This document shows positions 34,343 through 42,767 of a stretch of 64,000 nt of DNA, in pieces. The position numbers and the translations under genes were made by a program. The notes beneath the pieces were generated by a model that saw nothing but the letters and a program-made list of their open reading frames with translations, did not search any database and was not told the origin of the DNA. The stretch is from Fimbriimonadia bacterium (lineage in GTDB: Bacteria > Armatimonadota > Fimbriimonadia > Fimbriimonadales > GBS-DC), in NCBI GenBank assembly GCA_026129765.1, contig JAHCHP010000007.1:62001-126000 (forward strand), given 5' to 3'. The stretch's first letter is position 1; every line of letters starts with the position of its first letter.

Positions 34343-34370
34343 ATTCGGGAGCCGGAAACTGCTCCCGAAT
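34343..34370 (+). terminator. Hairpin after the dockerin remnant
   Basis: A perfect 10-bp stem ATTCGGGAGC / GCTCCCGAAT with an 8-nt loop, 12 nt after the remnant stop. It is followed by GGAATG rather than a T-run. Confidence 0.5.
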
Positions 34371-34436
34371 GGAATGTAAGATTTTCTATTTGCGACCGTA
34401 TTTATCAAAAGAACTTAATTCGGAGGTTAAGAAACA

Positions 34437-35903
34437 ATGCACGAATCGTATACACAACGATTTCTCCTACTCTCTGGCGTATTAGCCTCAATTGCGCTGA
34501 CCTTGTCCGCGTGTGGAGGGGGAGGTGGAAACACAAACTCGAGTTCAGTCGGAATCGTCCAGGGACGACTTGTCGACATAAGCAACACTAATCAGCCTAT
34601 TGCGGGCGCAACCGTCTCCCTGAGCAATGGAGAACAAACAACCACTAGTGCCAACGGAAGTTTTCAACTGAATGCAACATATGGAAACCATACCCTTACC
34701 GTCATTCCGCCCAACACATTTGAAGGGCTTAGCATCCCTGTCAATCTGAATCAGAGCGCAAAAGACGTTGGAGAATTGCCAGTAATGCCGAAAGGGGTTA
34801 CATTAGGCAGTATTACCATCAATCCGTCTGCGCCCGACGGACCGGGAGGTTCCTATCTCGTCGGTCGGTCCTACCAATTCACAGCAACCGTACGCCATCA
34901 AAATGGTCAAGTATTGTCCGGCTGGAAAGTCTTATGGCAATTGACGGGAAACGTTGGTATTATAGACAGCAATGGTAATTTTCAGCCGACATCACAAGGT
35001 AACGGCTCGCTTACTGCCTTGATCAAAGCGGGCGACCGAACCGTTGCTCAATCCAGCCCTATAACGATTAAGGTCTCATTAACCAACACCTCTTCTATGA
35101 TGATTTACGCGGCGTTGAGCAAAGGAATTGGTGAGATCAATAGCGACAGCGGACTCATCATTCGAACCTTCGCGGCGGGAAAGAACGAAATTGAAACACC
35201 TACAGGTGTCGCGAGAGGCAATCACGGAGAGCTCTATGTGTGCGAATATACGGAAAATCGCGTATGGCGTCTCCAACCTGATACGGGAGCAGTCCAACTG
35301 ATCGCAACCCTACCAACAACCTTGACCGATATTGTTGTGCGAGACAATGGCGACTTACTGGTTTTGGGAAGAAAACATCTCTACAAAGTTAATGTGAGCT
35401 CAGGTTCTTTTACCGTTCTTTATGAAGCTCCAAGCGCTCACTTGTATGTGGATATGGAACAAGGACCGGATGGGAAACTTTACATTGCCAACATCGCTGG
35501 GATTGACTCGCTTGGGAAAAGCGTGTTCAGATTAGACCCAGACAATCCACGACAACCTGAAGTGATCATTAAAGCAGGTGAAGGCTCTTTGAAAAGAGCC
35601 AATGCAATATGTTTTGTTCCCAATCACCTGCCGTCTGCTGGAACTATGCTGGTGTCTGATGAGAATTCTAACGCAGTTTATCGGTACACTTCTGAAGGGG
35701 TTTATCTGGGTCCGGCATTCGCTATGGGTAATCCCGGAAAACTTGCCTTTGGACACGACGGGAAACTGTATGTCATGAATGGCTTTCCGAGAGCAATTGT
35801 GAGATATAGTTATCCCGGTTTCACACGCGACGGCTCGTTCCAAACGCCAACCATCGGAACCTCGATTGGTGATCTAAAAGGCTTTGTATCGGTGCAACCG
35901 TAA
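34437..35903 (+). CDS. Lipoprotein with carboxypeptidase-regulatory-like, Ig-like and beta-propeller regions
   Basis: The 488-residue protein carries a lipoprotein signal ending in the lipobox LSAC (Cys26), followed by a Gly/Asn/Ser linker. Residues about 40-110 resemble a carboxypeptidase regulatory-like domain (VQGRLVDISNTNQPIAGATV; TTTSANGSFQLNA). About 120-215 is Ig-like (YQFTATVRHQNGQVLSGWKV). The rest is a propeller of NHL/SMP-30 type (PTGVARGNHGELYVCEYTEN; VWRLQPDTGAV; IVVRDNGDLLVLG; GPDGKLYIANIAG). It is probably outer-membrane or surface anchored. GGAGG-like AGGTTAAG lies upstream. It shares the AT-richer patch with its neighbours. Role unknown, binding of an extracellular ligand inferred. 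Confidence 0.85.
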   Translation: MHESYTQRFLLLSGVLASIALTLSACGGGGGNTNSSSVGIVQGRLVDISNTNQPIAGATVSLSNGEQTTTSANGSFQLNATYGNHTLTVIPPNTFEGLSIPVNLNQSAKDVGELPVMPKGVTLGSITINPSAPDGPGGSYLVGRSYQFTATVRHQNGQVLSGWKVLWQLTGNVGIIDSNGNFQPTSQGNGSLTALIKAGDRTVAQSSPITIKVSLTNTSSMMIYAALSKGIGEINSDSGLIIRTFAAGKNEIETPTGVARGNHGELYVCEYTENRVWRLQPDTGAVQLIATLPTTLTDIVVRDNGDLLVLGRKHLYKVNVSSGSFTVLYEAPSAHLYVDMEQGPDGKLYIANIAGIDSLGKSVFRLDPDNPRQPEVIIKAGEGSLKRANAICFVPNHLPSAGTMLVSDENSNAVYRYTSEGVYLGPAFAMGNPGKLAFGHDGKLYVMNGFPRAIVRYSYPGFTRDGSFQTPTIGTSIGDLKGFVSVQP

Positions 35904-35923
35904 GCGCAACATAGAACTCATGT

Positions 35924-35951
35924 TTAGCAGAGAGGATGTCCTCTCTGCTAA
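35924..35951 (+). terminator. Perfect 13-bp inverted repeat after the lipoprotein gene
   Basis: TTAGCAGAGAGGA / TCCTCTCTGCTAA with a 2-nt centre, 20 nt after the stop; a probable terminator without a T-run. Confidence 0.55.
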
Positions 35952-35972
35952 GTTCAAATGGAGGTAAATGTA

Positions 35973-36356
35973 ATGAGCCACAAACTGACGAACATCTTGC
36001 TTCTCTGTATAGCAGTCATATTATGCATTGACTTCTTTACTGATTTATCAAATTTTTACAAAAACGAAAGAACAAATCAATCGAGCATATAATTTTTAGA
36101 AGACAAGTTTGACCAATTAATACAACAACCAAGTCGTTCCCTTGCCAGTGGTTCTGTACAGCCGCAATACAGCTACAAATGGCACATAAGGTACATAGGT
36201 GATAATTACAAAGATGTTGACGAATGGGTGAGTAACACTATAAAAGAGATGACGGAGGAAGGCTGGAAAGTTCATACTTTTGGAGAGGCGGATCGAAGTT
36301 CTGGGACCGGCTACTACCGTACCGTTTCCTTCGTTTATATTCTTTTTGAAAAGTAA
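35973..36356 (+). pseudogene. Small membrane-anchored DUF4177-like protein interrupted by an in-frame TAA
   Basis: ATG at 35973 has GGAGG at 35960-35964. It encodes a hydrophobic anchor (NILLLCIAVILCIDFF) and stops at TAA 36090-36092 after 39 codons. The same frame then stays open to TAA 36354-36356: FLEDKFDQLIQQPSRSL, SYKWHIRYIGDN, NTIKEMTEEGWKVHTFGEA, TVSFVYILFEK. The pattern of a Tyr-rich first strand, a helix ending EEGWKV and a last hydrophobic strand resembles DUF4177. Good coding character on both sides of the stop argues for a recent nonsense mutation or a sequence error. Readthrough is possible but unsupported. Confidence 0.65.
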
Positions 36357-36447
36357 TCTATATTACCATTTTCAACTCCGAACAATTTCAATAGTCTGTA
36401 AAAAATAGCAGGAATCTACCCGCGCACTGTCGAACTCTTACGCGCAT

Positions 36448-39400
36448 ATGGTGCAATCGCGTGTGCGGGTAGAAATGTTCGGCGGATTGCGGGTGTTTCA
36501 TGGAAACACGTGCATTATGCGTTTTCGTCTTCGTTCCGCCCAGACGCTCTTTGCTTACCTCCTGCTCAAGCGGTACAAACCGATCAAGCGCGCTGCCTTG
36601 ATAGACAAACTCTTCAACCCAGAGTCTGAAGTTGATTGCGACCCGATGCGCGCGCTTACTAAGAGCGTCTATGAGTTGCGAAAAGTCTTAGAGCCGCCCG
36701 GTATCGCCAAGAAAAGCGTGCTGTTAGCAGACCGGGATTCCATCGCGCTCAACCCGCAGACCCTTACCACCGACCTGGACGAATTTCTCTATGTCATCTC
36801 CCAATCGAAGAAAACAGCAGACATTGCCGAAAAGACAGAGTTGCTGCAGCGCGCTTTTGACTTGTACCAAGGTGAACTGCTCGCGGGTCTCGCCGAAGAA
36901 GACTGGTTGTCCCCAGACCGCTTCAAATGCGAGAACCTTTATGAACAACTGACCTGCGATCTTGCGCAACTCTACGTGTATGAAGGGCGCTCTCACCGAG
37001 CGGAACAAACCCTCTTGCGCGCATTGTCTCATCTACCCGATTCTAAGAAAATAGCCCGCCTCCATACAGAACTGCAAGCGCGTAAGACCCGCGTGCGCAC
37101 AGAGGACGACTCGGAAACCGTTGAAATCGAACCTGCCAACGAGGAAGAAGTCTCCAGCGCGTCATTGCCCCCCCGATTGGGAAGATACTTTGGCAGACAT
37201 AACGAGCGCGAACAACTCCAAAGCCTGCTTAGCGAGTCCTGCGCGCCAGACACTGAGCCGCGATTGATCACCCTGTTTGGCGGTCCCGGAATCGGCAAAA
37301 CCCGTCTTTCGGTAGAGGTCGGGCATGCGCTTCTCCCCCTTTACCAGAAACGGGTCTATTTCCTCTCCTTTGCAGAACATACCCCTCAATCTCTACTTGC
37401 CCAAGTCGCCTTGAGCCAACTGCCCATCCAACCGCGCGCAGAGAAACCGCCGTTGGAACAACTGATTCTGTTTTTGAGCCAAGCGCCGTCGCTTTTGATT
37501 TTGGATAATTTGGAACATCTGTTGGAATCCGCCGCCGCGCTGATTCAGACCTTGCTCCAAAAAGTGCCGAGCCTGAAATGCATCGCCACTACCCGACACC
37601 CGTTGGGATTGCCCGGAGAACAGGTGATTGAGCTTTTCCCGCTCGGCTTGGACACAGATGAAAGCCATTCATTCTCCGAAAGCGCGCAATTGTTCCATGA
37701 CCGCGTCCAGTCCAGGAACCCTACCTTGCGCTGGACGGAACGACGCCATCAGCAGGCATTGGATATCTGCAAGAGAATGGAGGGCATCCCGCTCGCGATA
37801 GAGCTGGCAGCCGCGCGCGCTGCATCATATCTGGAATGGGACAGACTCCTCGAGTCTCTTCTCGAAGCAACCCAACCTTCTCATTGCAAGAAAAAACAAA
37901 GTCCCGACAGACATGACTCGATGCGCGCCGCCGTCGCCTGGAGCGCTCAGCTGTTAGCGTTAGAGGTTCAGGCGTTTTTGAAAGGTTTAACTGTTTTCCG
38001 GGGGAGTTGGTCAGCAGATGCCGCAGAAAAAGTCTGTCAAGAACCGCGCGCATCCGAGTACCTGAGCCATCTCCGCATGCACGCGCTTATCAACTTGACC
38101 GAAACGGATCACGGAGTGCGCTACCATATGCCGGTTGTTATCTACGAATATCTGAAAGACCAGCTCTCCGATTCGGAGTGGATGGCGCTTCAAAATCAAC
38201 ATCTTGCATACTTTGCCAGCATCGCTAATCCAATCATCGATTATAAGAAAACAGAAGCCGACCACCTAAACTTCATTCAAGCCTTTGAATATGCGATAGA
38301 TTCCAGTAACGCCGAGGGCGCAAGATCAGTAGGCTCGCCATGTGTCCTTGTTTGGCTAAACAAGTTTCAATTTGAGGAGTTAGCGCGATTGTATACCAAA
38401 TACCGGGATTTCTTGCTCCAGATACCACAAGATCAAGTCACAAAGGCGCATTTGTTAGGGTGTTTACGCGAGTTGTTGAACGTCTATTCACATCTTGGCA
38501 TGCGTTCCCAAGCGCAATTGATTGTGCTTGAATTGGAGCAAATAGTCCAGCAGGTCGAAAAACTACAATGGACAGATGAGAACCTCTACAAAGAGGTGTT
38601 CCTTGGGTTCTTAGCACTGGCAAATTACTATTATCATCGCGGCGAAAGCGCGAAAGCGCGAGAACTTTTCCTGAAGGCGAAACAGATTGCTACAGACTGG
38701 AAAAATGGTCGTTGTTTGAAATTTCTCACCTTCGGCTGGCTAACGCTGGAAATGACGAATGGCTGCCTGCGCCAAGCGGCTAGTTACTGCGAAAGTTATG
38801 CTGAGTACGATTACAGTGAAGTTGTGGAACAAGAACATGAGGCTTACACACTGATGGAGTTTGGAACGCTCCACCGGCTGTTGGGTGATTATCCTCTTTC
38901 GGAACGCTATTTTGAGCGAAGTTTGTTTCTCCAACGAGAAACCAGCAACGAACTGGGCATTCTACAATGCCTGCGAGACAGAAGCCTTCTTCGCTTAGAT
39001 CAAGCGCGTTATGCCGATGCGAAGGCAGACCTCGATCAGGCGCAGACCTATTTACTACCTTCTCAAGACGCACTTCGCGTTTCCATAAATAGTTGTTTGG
39101 GCGAGGTCGCTTTGGCAGAAGGCGATTTCAGGTCAGCGCGCTATCAATTAGAAAATGGTTTACACTTCTGGCGCGACTATCCGCATGCGCGCTGGGAATC
39201 ATACCACTTGGCGCAACTCGGGCTGCTGGAAATTTACGCTGACAATCCCGACGTAGCCCGCTCGCTCTGTGAAGAAGGATTGCAGTTGATCACCTCTGCA
39301 CCCAGCCTGATTATTGAAGCGCAGTTGCTTCAGATACGAGGCTTAAGCGAAGGAGAACATGGCATTGCCCATCTGCTCGATTCGCTATGCCTCCGTCTTG

Positions 39401-39681
39401 AATCGGGACATTGGCTGGGAATGGTCGAAGGCTTAGAAGCCTTAGCCTATCACTACGCCCAGGCTCATCAAATCGACTCGGCGGTATTCGCGCTCTCGGC
39501 AGCCACGCGCGCGCGTTCGCGAATCGGCGCGCCTCGTCCTCCCGCGGCTCAGCAATTCTATGCCCCTGTTTTCAATCATCTGGAACCTTGCGAAGAGTCT
39601 GTCCCCGACTTAGAGCAAGCCATTCAAATCTGTTTGAAAGGATATTCCTCCGATCAAGGCTGGAGCCGATCAATTGTATAG
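36448..39681 (+). CDS. SARP/BTAD-type giant transcriptional regulator with ATPase and TPR domains
   Basis: The 1077-residue protein has a winged-helix N-terminus plus BTAD (about 7-215; VEMFGGLRVFHGN, RSAQTLFAYLLLKRYKPI, LLQRAFDLYQGELLAGL). A signal-transduction ATPase follows, with Walker A LFGGPGIGKTRL (about 274-285) and Walker B LLILDNLEHLL. The long C-terminal half consists of TPR-like helical hairpins (ARELFLKAKQIA, YFERSLFLQRE, QAYADAK-type). It resembles AfsR/MalT-like STAND regulators, in which ligand and ATP control DNA binding. It lies just after the AT-richer patch, which it may regulate. The ribosome site is weak; ATG at 36475 is an alternative start. Confidence 0.87.
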   Translation: MVQSRVRVEMFGGLRVFHGNTCIMRFRLRSAQTLFAYLLLKRYKPIKRAALIDKLFNPESEVDCDPMRALTKSVYELRKVLEPPGIAKKSVLLADRDSIALNPQTLTTDLDEFLYVISQSKKTADIAEKTELLQRAFDLYQGELLAGLAEEDWLSPDRFKCENLYEQLTCDLAQLYVYEGRSHRAEQTLLRALSHLPDSKKIARLHTELQARKTRVRTEDDSETVEIEPANEEEVSSASLPPRLGRYFGRHNEREQLQSLLSESCAPDTEPRLITLFGGPGIGKTRLSVEVGHALLPLYQKRVYFLSFAEHTPQSLLAQVALSQLPIQPRAEKPPLEQLILFLSQAPSLLILDNLEHLLESAAALIQTLLQKVPSLKCIATTRHPLGLPGEQVIELFPLGLDTDESHSFSESAQLFHDRVQSRNPTLRWTERRHQQALDICKRMEGIPLAIELAAARAASYLEWDRLLESLLEATQPSHCKKKQSPDRHDSMRAAVAWSAQLLALEVQAFLKGLTVFRGSWSADAAEKVCQEPRASEYLSHLRMHALINLTETDHGVRYHMPVVIYEYLKDQLSDSEWMALQNQHLAYFASIANPIIDYKKTEADHLNFIQAFEYAIDSSNAEGARSVGSPCVLVWLNKFQFEELARLYTKYRDFLLQIPQDQVTKAHLLGCLRELLNVYSHLGMRSQAQLIVLELEQIVQQVEKLQWTDENLYKEVFLGFLALANYYYHRGESAKARELFLKAKQIATDWKNGRCLKFLTFGWLTLEMTNGCLRQAASYCESYAEYDYSEVVEQEHEAYTLMEFGTLHRLLGDYPLSERYFERSLFLQRETSNELGILQCLRDRSLLRLDQARYADAKADLDQAQTYLLPSQDALRVSINSCLGEVALAEGDFRSARYQLENGLHFWRDYPHARWESYHLAQLGLLEIYADNPDVARSLCEEGLQLITSAPSLIIEAQLLQIRGLSEGEHGIAHLLDSLCLRLESGHWLGMVEGLEALAYHYAQAHQIDSAVFALSAATRARSRIGAPRPPAAQQFYAPVFNHLEPCEESVPDLEQAIQICLKGYSSDQGWSRSIV

Positions 39682-39688
39682 CCCTATA

Positions 39689-39731
39689 TGCCCGTTTTGT
39701 CATGCCGAGCGCAGCCGAAGCAACTGCGGCT
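39689..39731 (+). repeat. GAGCGCAGCC repeat family, copy 3
   Basis: TGCCCGTTTTGTCATGCCG followed by AGCGCAGCCGAAGCA, in the convergent gap between the BTAD regulator and the SDR gene. It shares about 33 nt with the copy at 32899. Confidence 0.6.
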
Positions 39732-39755
39732 TGAGGGAAGTTTCCCAAGAGACAT

Positions 39756-40508
39756 TCACCGCCAATTCCATCTCATCAATCGGTGTCCAAAATAGTAAAA
39801 TTCGTGGCTGATCCATTCCAAAATGCGTGGCTTCCAACTGGGATAGATCATAAACCGCCTGCGTTCAATGCCCTTCACAACTGCGCGCGCCACCTCTTCC
39901 GGTGTGTGGGTCATCCCAAATCGTTGCACCAACTTTGCCTGGCGGTTCGTTTCATTCAGCATGGGCGACCCCACAAACATCGGACAAACCACCCCCAGAT
40001 GAACGCCGTTCCCTTCCCACTCCACACGCAGCGACTGCGCCAAATTCAACACCGCGGCTTTCGTCGCGCCATAAGTATTAAATTCGGGAGGACCATAAAA
40101 AGCGGAAGAGGAACCCAGCAATATCAACGACCCGCGCGTTTCTTTCAACAGGGGCAGCAGGCGATAAATCAACTGAACTGTCGCGCTCAGGTTCACCTCG
40201 ATTTGGCGCAAATGTTCCTCCAGCGGTATCTCTTCAAACAAGCCCGTTCGCAGAATCCCCGCCGAGTGAACGACCCCGCTCAGACCTTCCACACCTGCAA
40301 GGGCATCATCGATTTGCTGCAGGGAAACCACATCCACCACCTGAGCCTCCGCGTTCAACTCGCGCGCCAACGCCTGCAGCGGTTCCTCTTGTAGGTCCCA
40401 CAATCGGAGGCGCGCGCCCCGTTCCGCCAACAGATGCGCCGTCGCGCAGCCGATGCCACTGGCAGCGCCGGTAATCAGGAAACGGCGGTCGTGGAAGACG
40501 CACTCCAT
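39756..40508 (-). CDS. Short-chain dehydrogenase/reductase
   Basis: The 250-residue classical SDR has the cofactor loop TGAASGIG (13-20), with D38 (LRLWDLQ) suggesting NAD(H) preference. HSAGIL replaces the usual NNAG, catalytic Ser lies in LLGSSSAFYG, and Y146 and K150 lie in YGATK. The C-terminus (FMIYPSWKPRILEWISHEFYY) is hydrophobic and aromatic, as in SDRs acting on lipids or at membranes. It overlaps the end of the upstream flavin monooxygenase gene by 34 nt, so the two are cotranscribed and may act on one substrate. Confidence 0.9.
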   Translation of the reverse strand: MECVFHDRRFLITGAASGIGCATAHLLAERGARLRLWDLQEEPLQALARELNAEAQVVDVVSLQQIDDALAGVEGLSGVVHSAGILRTGLFEEIPLEEHLRQIEVNLSATVQLIYRLLPLLKETRGSLILLGSSSAFYGPPEFNTYGATKAAVLNLAQSLRVEWEGNGVHLGVVCPMFVGSPMLNETNRQAKLVQRFGMTHTPEEVARAVVKGIERRRFMIYPSWKPRILEWISHEFYYFGHRLMRWNWR

Positions 40509-41629
40509 GCCCTCTCCTGAAGATACTGCTTCACATGCTTCGCCAAACGTTTCGAATCCCGGTTCGCCTCATACAGATGTCCCCGAACGCTTTCGGTGTA
40601 GCCCATAAAATAAAACCCAGGATAACGGGTCGGCTCACCGGATGGATAGGTGGGATAGCCGCGTTCATTCACCAAGCCAGTCGGCTCAATCAACTCCTGT
40701 AGTCTTGTTTTGAAACCTGTCGCAGCGATCACCACATCAAACGGTTCGCGATGACCATTCACGAATTCCACCTCCGTTTCAAGCAGTCTTTGAACCGCAG
40801 GCTTGATCGTCACTTTGCCTTGCTTTAACGCTTTCACCAACCCCACATCGATGATCGGAATCCGATGCGCCGTGAATGGCTGCCAAGCGGCAGGCGGCAT
40901 CCCATAGCGCGTTAAATCGCCTATTGCTAAGCGCGCTAATGTTTTCCCAATCGTATCGGCTATACCAGGCGGCAGCGGTGTAAGCGCAATTCCAAAGACC
41001 TGAACCGGCGTGCCAAGCCAATCTCGAGGAGCGACCGGCGGCGCGGTCCGAACACTCAACGCGACAGAGGCAGCGCCGCTCTCCGCGCAGTCCGCCGCGA
41101 TCTCTGCGCCGCTGTTGCCTGCCCCCACTACCAACACACGCTTCCCTGCAAAACCGCTCGGATTTCGATAATCCACCGAATGCATCAACTTGCCACTAAA
41201 CTGATCTTTGCCCTCCCAGTCCGGCATCCAAGCCGAACCGTAATGCCCTGTTGCTACTACCACTACCGGCGCGCGAACCTCGCCCTGCGACGTGGTCAAC
41301 AGCCAATTTCCCCCCTCCTGCCGGACTTTCTGAACTTCGCAGTCATGAACGAGTTCTAGTTGAAACCAGCGCGCATAATCCTGCAGGTACTCCACAAACT
41401 GATCTTTCGGAACATACTTGGGCCAATCGGACGGCATCTCTTTATAGGCAAGACCGGAATATTTGCGGACCGAATGGAGATGAAGCCGGTCATAGCGGCG
41501 CGTCCATACGCCCCCCACTTGCGAATCCTTGTCCAAAATGACAGAGGGGATCCCCTCCATCTTCAATGCCGCCGCAGTGGTTAGTCCTGCCGCTCCGCCT
41601 CCCACAATCATCACAGGCGCTTGTGTCAT
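40475..41629 (-). CDS. Flavin-containing monooxygenase (FMO/Baeyer-Villiger-like)
   Basis: The 384-residue protein has two Rossmann motifs, GGGAAG (10-15) for FAD and GAGNSG (169-174) for NADPH. DKDSQVGGVWTRRYDRLHLHS and VVVATGHYG are FMO-type motifs. The length and LHLHSVRKYSGL form resemble YUCCA/CzcO-like flavin oxidoreductases. The second FAD/NADP-linking motif near the C-terminus is DVVIAATGFKT. It should oxygenate a nucleophilic or ketone substrate; which one is not readable. The start has no strong ribosome site visible but is close to the divergent promoter region. The SDR overlaps its 3' end. Confidence 0.9.
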   Translation of the reverse strand: MTQAPVMIVGGGAAGLTTAAALKMEGIPSVILDKDSQVGGVWTRRYDRLHLHSVRKYSGLAYKEMPSDWPKYVPKDQFVEYLQDYARWFQLELVHDCEVQKVRQEGGNWLLTTSQGEVRAPVVVVATGHYGSAWMPDWEGKDQFSGKLMHSVDYRNPSGFAGKRVLVVGAGNSGAEIAADCAESGAASVALSVRTAPPVAPRDWLGTPVQVFGIALTPLPPGIADTIGKTLARLAIGDLTRYGMPPAAWQPFTAHRIPIIDVGLVKALKQGKVTIKPAVQRLLETEVEFVNGHREPFDVVIAATGFKTRLQELIEPTGLVNERGYPTYPSGEPTRYPGFYFMGYTESVRGHLYEANRDSKRLAKHVKQYLQERAWSASSTTAVS

Positions 41630-41709
41630 TGACCGTTACCTCCAAAAATGCTGTCACCTGTTTCGGAACCAGAGCAAAAATTCCTGTTCTTCTTTTTAAC
41701 TCATCGCAT

Positions 41710-41734
41710 CCCGCCCATTTAGGCGGGGTACAAT
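41710..41734 (+). promoter_or_regulatory. Inverted repeat next to a -10 box upstream of the protease operon
   Basis: CCCGCC (41710-41715) and GGCGGG (41722-41727) flank a 6-nt centre and abut TACAAT (41729-41734). A second -10-like TATACT is at 41775-41780. A leader hairpin, CTCTCGCG (41823-41830) / CGCGAGAG (41852-41859), follows before the gene start. Confidence 0.35.
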
Positions 41735-41885
41735 TCCACCCATACGGCGGATGTGTTTCGCGGGTCAAAGCGCGTATACTTTTAGCGTCACTGAAAAATC
41801 GGTGGCTAACCTCTTGAGTTCTCTCTCGCGGAGGCGGGTCGAGGCGCTCTTCGCGAGAGGAACAAAGAGAGAAGGAGCCAAAACC

Positions 41886-42767
41886 ATGACTTTAACACAA
41901 CTTTCGGATGAATTAGCGCAGGTAATAGAGAAGGTCGCGCCGTCTCTTGTTCGCATCGATGATGGAACCCGGTTGACCGCCAGTGGTGTCGTCTGGTCTT
42001 CTGAGGGCATCATTGTCGCAACCTCTCACGGTGTTGAACGGGATAACAACCTCTTTGTGGAAACTCACGACGGAACGCGCCTTCCCACCACGCTCTTGGG
42101 ACGCGACCCGCATACGGACATCGCGGTTCTACGAGTGAACGACACGAACCTAAAACCTCTGGAACGCGCCTCTGCCGGCACGATCAAAACAGGACAACTC
42201 GCATTGGCAGTAGGGATGCCGGGAAGTCCCACCCTTCAGGCAACGCTTGGCATCATCAACGCCCGCGCCGACTCCCAATATGAAGGCAGCCCCGAGTATG
42301 TGCTTTATACAGACGCGACCCTCTATCCGGGCTTCTCTGGCGGCGCCTTGGTAAATACCCAAGCGCAAGGGATGGGATTATTGAATCGCGCTTTTGGAAG
42401 AGGAAGAGGCGTTGCGCTCGGGTTCCCAATTGTTCGGCGGGTGGTCGACCATATTCTGCAGCATGGCGCGCCGCGCCGCGGGTATATCGGAATCGCCACC
42501 CAACCCGTAGAACTCCAACATCCCCTGCGCGAAGCGCACAATATCCAACAGCCTCGCGCCTTGCTGGTGGTTCAGGTCGGAAATCAAAGCCCGGCGGAAC
42601 GGAGCGGATTGATGATTGGCGACTTACTGCTGCAAGTGAACAATGAACCTTTGGTTGATGCCGAACAACTACGACGCCACTTAAAAGCGGGCGCAACACT
42701 CTCGCTCATGATTCTGCGCGGCGGAATGCTCCAGCAAACCAATGTGCCGGTAGATGCCAGCGCATGA
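41886..42767 (+). CDS. HtrA/DegP-like serine protease with one PDZ domain, no signal peptide
   Basis: The start at 41886, with AAGGAG at 41872-41877, is preferred over 41751. The 293-residue protein has a trypsin-like domain with triad candidates H48 (VATSHGVER), D78 (PHTDIAVLRV) and S151 (PGFSGGALV). A PDZ domain follows (about 195-285; PAERSGLMIGDLLLQVNNEPL). Ser and Asp motifs match HtrA, whereas the His motif departs from the usual TNAHV. No signal peptide or anchor is visible, unlike most HtrA proteases, so it would be cytoplasmic. It overlaps the LuxR-type regulator by ATGA, suggesting that protease and regulator act together. Confidence 0.88.
   Translation: MTLTQLSDELAQVIEKVAPSLVRIDDGTRLTASGVVWSSEGIIVATSHGVERDNNLFVETHDGTRLPTTLLGRDPHTDIAVLRVNDTNLKPLERASAGTIKTGQLALAVGMPGSPTLQATLGIINARADSQYEGSPEYVLYTDATLYPGFSGGALVNTQAQGMGLLNRAFGRGRGVALGFPIVRRVVDHILQHGAPRRGYIGIATQPVELQHPLREAHNIQQPRALLVVQVGNQSPAERSGLMIGDLLLQVNNEPLVDAEQLRRHLKAGATLSLMILRGGMLQQTNVPVDASA

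Noticed and set aside
34241-36092. Stop-codon reassignment or recoding of TAA, suggested by two in-frame TAA codons in the accessory patch
   Set aside because: TAA is a normal terminator of intact genes in the window (for example at 10638, 57599 and 59062), and the two cases look like ordinary decay.
39783-40394. 203-codon plus-strand frame opposite the SDR
   Set aside because: The minus strand carries the complete SDR motif set; this frame has none.
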